Source of the DNA: Omnitrophica bacterium GWA2_52_8
GTDB taxonomy: Bacteria; Omnitrophota; Omnitrophia; Omnitrophales; Aquincolibacteriaceae
Assembly (NCBI GenBank): GCA_001804025.1
Contig: MHFC01000004.1
Location: 4,743 to 15,081, forward strand
DNA: 10,339 bases
Direction of reading: 5' to 3'
The position numbers and the translations under genes are program-made. This document shows positions 8,035-10,339 of the stretch, one piece after another. Each line of letters opens with the position of its first letter. The stretch's first letter is position 1. The notes under the pieces were generated by a model. The model did no database searches, had not been told where the DNA came from, and was given only the letters and a program-made list of their open reading frames with translations.

Positions 8035-8190
8035 GCGGTTTCATAAGGCTGCGTCACTCCTTTATTCGTCATTGCGAGCCCGCTCGTACTTTTGGCGGGC
8101 GCGGCAATCTCAGGTTTTGAGATTGCTTCGTCGGCTTCGCCTCCTCGCAATGACGGTGGTGTTTGCACTTACATGGGCTTATGAAACCGC
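8035..8190. repeat. outer 13-bp inverted repeat flanking a palindromic element
   Basis: GCGGTTTCATAAG at 8035-8047 is matched perfectly by CTTATGAAACCGC at 8178-8190. It begins two bases after the yidC stop and encloses the 89-bp palindromic repeat at 8067-8155. The layout looks like one palindrome inserted into the loop of another, or a composite miniature element. There is no T-run after the right arm, so it is not a standard terminator. Confidence 0.7.
8067..8155. repeat. miniature palindromic repeat with 12-bp terminal inverted repeats
   Basis: Perfect 12-bp ends CGTCATTGCGAG (8067-8078) and CTCGCAATGACG (8144-8155). Inside are a 6-bp stem GCCCGC (8079-8084)/GCGGGC and a 9-bp stem GCAATCTCA (8104-8112)/TGAGATTGC (8118-8126). 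The core motifs (TCATTGCGAG and GAGATTGCTTCG) resemble a palindromic intergenic repeat I recall as widespread in bacterial genomes; this is memory, not a search. It carries no gene and would be nonautonomous. It occupies most of the 219-bp gap between yidC and mnmG. Confidence 0.7.
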
Positions 8191-8251
8191 GTCTCGTAAA
8201 AATAAGAATGCCGGAACGCCAAGCCGTCAGCAGGACACATAAACTTCTCCT

Positions 8252-10081
8252 ATGAATCCGAAATTAGATCATTATCATGCCATCATTGTCGGGGCCGGCC
8301 ATGCCGGCGTTGAGGCCGCGCTTGCGATTTCGCGCGCGGGATTCAAGACGCTTGTCTTGACCATGGACACTCAGGCAATCGCGCGCATGTCCTGCAATCC
8401 GGCGATCGGCGGACTTGCCAAAGGACACGCGGTGCGTGAAATCGACGCGCTCGGCGGCGAGATGGCCAAGGCAACCGATGCGACGGGAATTCAATTCCGG
8501 ATGCTGAACGAATCCAGAGGCCCGGCCGTCAGGGCGCCCCGCGCGCAGGCGGACAAGAAGCAATACTCCTTATATATGGAAGCAAAGCTTGCCGCGGAAC
8601 CTAATCTGGAACTGCGGCAGGCGCATGTCACCGGGCTGATCGTTGAGAACGGCCGGTGCGCCGGTGTGCGCACGCAGGACGGAACGGAAATTAAAAGTTT
8701 TGCCGTGGTCCTGACAACGGGAACCTTTTTGCAGGGGTTGATTCATGTTGGCGAAACGCATGTGGCGGGGGGGCGCGTCGGCGAAAAGCCGGCGGTCGGG
8801 CTTTCGGATTCCCTGCGCAAAAACGGCATCCAATTGATCCGGTTTAAAACCGGAACGCCGCCGCGCCTGCATGCCGACAGCATTCCCTGGCAGGAGCTTG
8901 AGCCCCAGCCCGGCGATGAACCGCCGCGGCCGTTTTCTTTTTCCACAGAAAAACTCGAAGTCGACCAGCTGCCCTGCTACCTGACCTATACAAGCGAAAA
9001 GACGCATGATGTCATCCGCAGGAATTTGCACCGCTCCCCGCTCTACGGCGGGAAAATAAAAAGCGCCGGGCCGCGGGATTGCCCCTCCATCGAAGACAAA
9101 GTCGTCAAATTTGCGGACAAATCCCGGCACCAAATTTATCTGGAACCGGAAGGGCGAGACACCAAAAGCATCTATGTCAACGGCATGTCGACCAGCCTGC
9201 CGCGCGACGTCCAGGAAGAAATGGTGCGGTCGGTGCGCGGGCTTGAGCACGCGCAATTTTTGCGCTACGGCTACGCGATTGAATATGACTGCGCGCCGCC
9301 GACACAGCTTAAACACTCGCTTGAAACAAAACAAATCGAAAACCTGTTCCTGGCCGGCCAGATCAACTGCACCTCGGGCTATGAAGAAGCTGCGGGACAG
9401 GGGTTGATGGCCGGGCTGAACGTGGTGCGCAAACTACGCGGCGAAGGGACCTTTGTGCTCGACCGGTCGGAAGCCTACATCGGAGTTCTGATCGATGATC
9501 TGGTAACGCGCGGCACGAATGAGCCGTACCGGCTTTTTACGGCGCGCGCGGAGTACCGGCTGCTTTTAAGGCAGGACAATGCGGACAAACGATTGATGAA
9601 GTACGGGTATGAGTTCGGGCTTGTTGCAAAAAACCAATACGAAAAATCCAATGCAAAACACGAAAAGATCTGCACGGAAACCGAAACGCTGAAATCAAAA
9701 TGGCACCGGGACATGACGCTGGATCGCTATTTACGGCGTCCGGGCGTGACGTGTAAAGACCTGATCGCGGAGGGCCTGTATGCAACGGAGTTGGACAGCG
9801 AGTCGATAGAAACCCTTGAGGCAGAGATTAAATACGAAGGATACATCAGCCGTCAGGCTGCCGAGGTGAAACGGTTTAAACGCATGGAATCCAAACCGAT
9901 TCCCGAAGGGCTGGATTTTCGGACCCTTCACGGGCTCAGCAGCGAAGCGCGCGAGAAACTTGCCAAAATCTGCCCGGCCTCGATCGGGCAGGCCTCCCGC
10001 ATTCCCGGCCTCAAACCAAGCGACCTTTCGCTTTTGGCCGTGCATGTCGAGCGGACCAACCGCGAACGCGGGCAAAAATAA
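8252..10081 (+). CDS. mnmG: tRNA uridine-5-carboxymethylaminomethyl modification enzyme MnmG (GidA)
   Basis: An FAD-binding enzyme that, with MnmE, installs carboxymethylaminomethyl (or aminomethyl) at wobble U34 of certain tRNAs. The 609 residues match the long GidA form, not TrmFO. The Rossmann motif is VGAGHAG (13-19). SCNPAIGGLAKGH (47-59) holds Cys48, GPAVRAPRAQADKKQY (90-105) follows, and CPSIEDKV begins at Cys277, corresponding to the conserved catalytic-region cysteine. FLAGQINCTSGYEEAAGQGLMAGLN and the GYISRQ...P...LHGLSSEAREKL C-terminal helical domain, which binds MnmE, are intact. The ATG at 8252 lacks a strong ribosome site (a distant AGGA only). The gene lies 219 bp after yidC with a repeat between, so it may have its own promoter, though none is obvious. 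mnmE is not adjacent in this window. Confidence 0.97.
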   Translation: MNPKLDHYHAIIVGAGHAGVEAALAISRAGFKTLVLTMDTQAIARMSCNPAIGGLAKGHAVREIDALGGEMAKATDATGIQFRMLNESRGPAVRAPRAQADKKQYSLYMEAKLAAEPNLELRQAHVTGLIVENGRCAGVRTQDGTEIKSFAVVLTTGTFLQGLIHVGETHVAGGRVGEKPAVGLSDSLRKNGIQLIRFKTGTPPRLHADSIPWQELEPQPGDEPPRPFSFSTEKLEVDQLPCYLTYTSEKTHDVIRRNLHRSPLYGGKIKSAGPRDCPSIEDKVVKFADKSRHQIYLEPEGRDTKSIYVNGMSTSLPRDVQEEMVRSVRGLEHAQFLRYGYAIEYDCAPPTQLKHSLETKQIENLFLAGQINCTSGYEEAAGQGLMAGLNVVRKLRGEGTFVLDRSEAYIGVLIDDLVTRGTNEPYRLFTARAEYRLLLRQDNADKRLMKYGYEFGLVAKNQYEKSNAKHEKICTETETLKSKWHRDMTLDRYLRRPGVTCKDLIAEGLYATELDSESIETLEAEIKYEGYISRQAAEVKRFKRMESKPIPEGLDFRTLHGLSSEAREKLAKICPASIGQASRIPGLKPSDLSLLAVHVERTNRERGQK

Positions 10082-10204
10082 GCCGCCAGATACCAAGCAA
10101 GCGAAAATTTCCCCTTCCCCCGGCGTACCGGCGCCGCTAGCGAAAAATCCTCGGGAGTAAAAAAAAGAAATCAACGCCCCTCATCCTAGCCTTCTTGCAT
10201 CCCG

Positions 10205-10254
10205 TCCGCCAAACAGCGTTGGCGGATCCGTCCTTCTGCGGAGCGGGAGAAGGA
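10205..10254. other. paired hairpins downstream of mnmG
   Basis: TCCGCCAA (10205-10212) and TTGGCGGA (10219-10226) form a perfect 8-bp stem with a 6-nt loop. TCCTTCT (10231-10237) and AGAAGGA (10248-10254) form a 7-bp stem. A smaller CGGCG/CGCCG stem lies at 10121-10136. No clean T-run follows any of them. The 258 bases after mnmG contain no convincing gene. Confidence 0.5.
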
Positions 10255-10267
10255 ACTGATTAATGGA

Positions 10268-10339
10268 CTAACCCGCATTTCTCATCACCCATGAGAAATG
10301 CCCTCGCGGAGGCTGTGGTGCAAATGGGCTTTTTCATTT
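10268..10339 (+). repeat. 72-bp dispersed repeat, copy B (reaches window edge)
   Basis: Reverse-complement match to 5443-5514 with two substitutions, one of them in the hairpin loop. The 11-bp hairpin (10275-10285 with 10291-10301) is perfect in both copies. The similarity stops at 10268 on the left but runs to the last base on the right, so the true element may be longer and could include the hairpin array seen beside copy A. Its orientation is the same as mnmG transcription, and its T-run (TTTTT at 10331-10335) could make it act as an operon end. Confidence 0.85.

Noticed and set aside
7887..8168. Minus-strand open frame covering the yidC 3' end and the palindromic repeat
   Set aside because: Its sequence is a translation of the repeat's stems plus antisense yidC; such products are common artefacts of this type of repeat.
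10121..10136. CGGCG/CGCCG hairpin as an mnmG terminator
   Set aside because: The stem is only 5 bp and no T-run follows on either strand.

Overview
This window spans a chromosomal replication-origin neighbourhood. Two gene sets diverge from a central noncoding stretch at about 5041-5716. The minus strand (reading leftward) carries dnaA, dnaN, a short DUF721/DciA-type gene and gyrB, with gyrB cut off by the left edge. The plus strand (reading rightward) carries rpmH, rnpA, yidC and mnmG. This dnaA/rpmH divergence is a widely conserved bacterial arrangement. Every gene is intact and recognisable apart from the truncated gyrB.

The organism looks like a diderm (Gram-negative-type) bacterium. YidC has the long periplasmic domain after its first membrane segment, and GyrB enters the extra insert after the Toprim core that is typical of long-form Gram-negative gyrases. 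recF is absent from its usual slot between dnaN and gyrB, yidD is absent between rnpA and yidC, and mnmE does not lie beside mnmG. Together with many small palindromic intergenic repeats, this suggests an uncultivated lineage such as Omnitrophota or a relative. That assignment is a guess from gene order and style, not a demonstrated placement.

Region by region: 1-3477 holds gyrB, dciA and dnaN, a tightly packed replication operon. 3478-3615 is an AT-rich dnaN leader with DnaA-box-like sites. 3616-5040 is dnaA. 5012-5160 holds a perfect DnaA box, near-boxes and an AT-rich tract, and is the likely oriC. 5157-5186 is an intrinsic terminator facing dnaA. 5314-5425 is a run of hairpins that directly abut or slightly overlap, best paired when read on the minus strand. 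5443-5514 is one copy of a 72-bp dispersed repeat. 5634-5854 is the rpmH promoter and gene. 5908-8032 is rnpA and yidC. 8033-8251 is a nested palindromic repeat. 8252-10081 is mnmG. 10082-10339 is hairpin-rich and ends in a second, inverted copy of the 72-bp repeat.

The genes cooperate in core processes. DnaA opens the origin, the DciA-type protein probably loads the replicative helicase, DnaN is the polymerase clamp and GyrB relieves supercoiling. L34, RnpA, YidC and MnmG serve translation, tRNA maturation, membrane-protein insertion and tRNA wobble modification. The strongest candidate for something undescribed is the hairpin array between dnaA and rpmH, its facing terminator and the associated 72-bp repeat.
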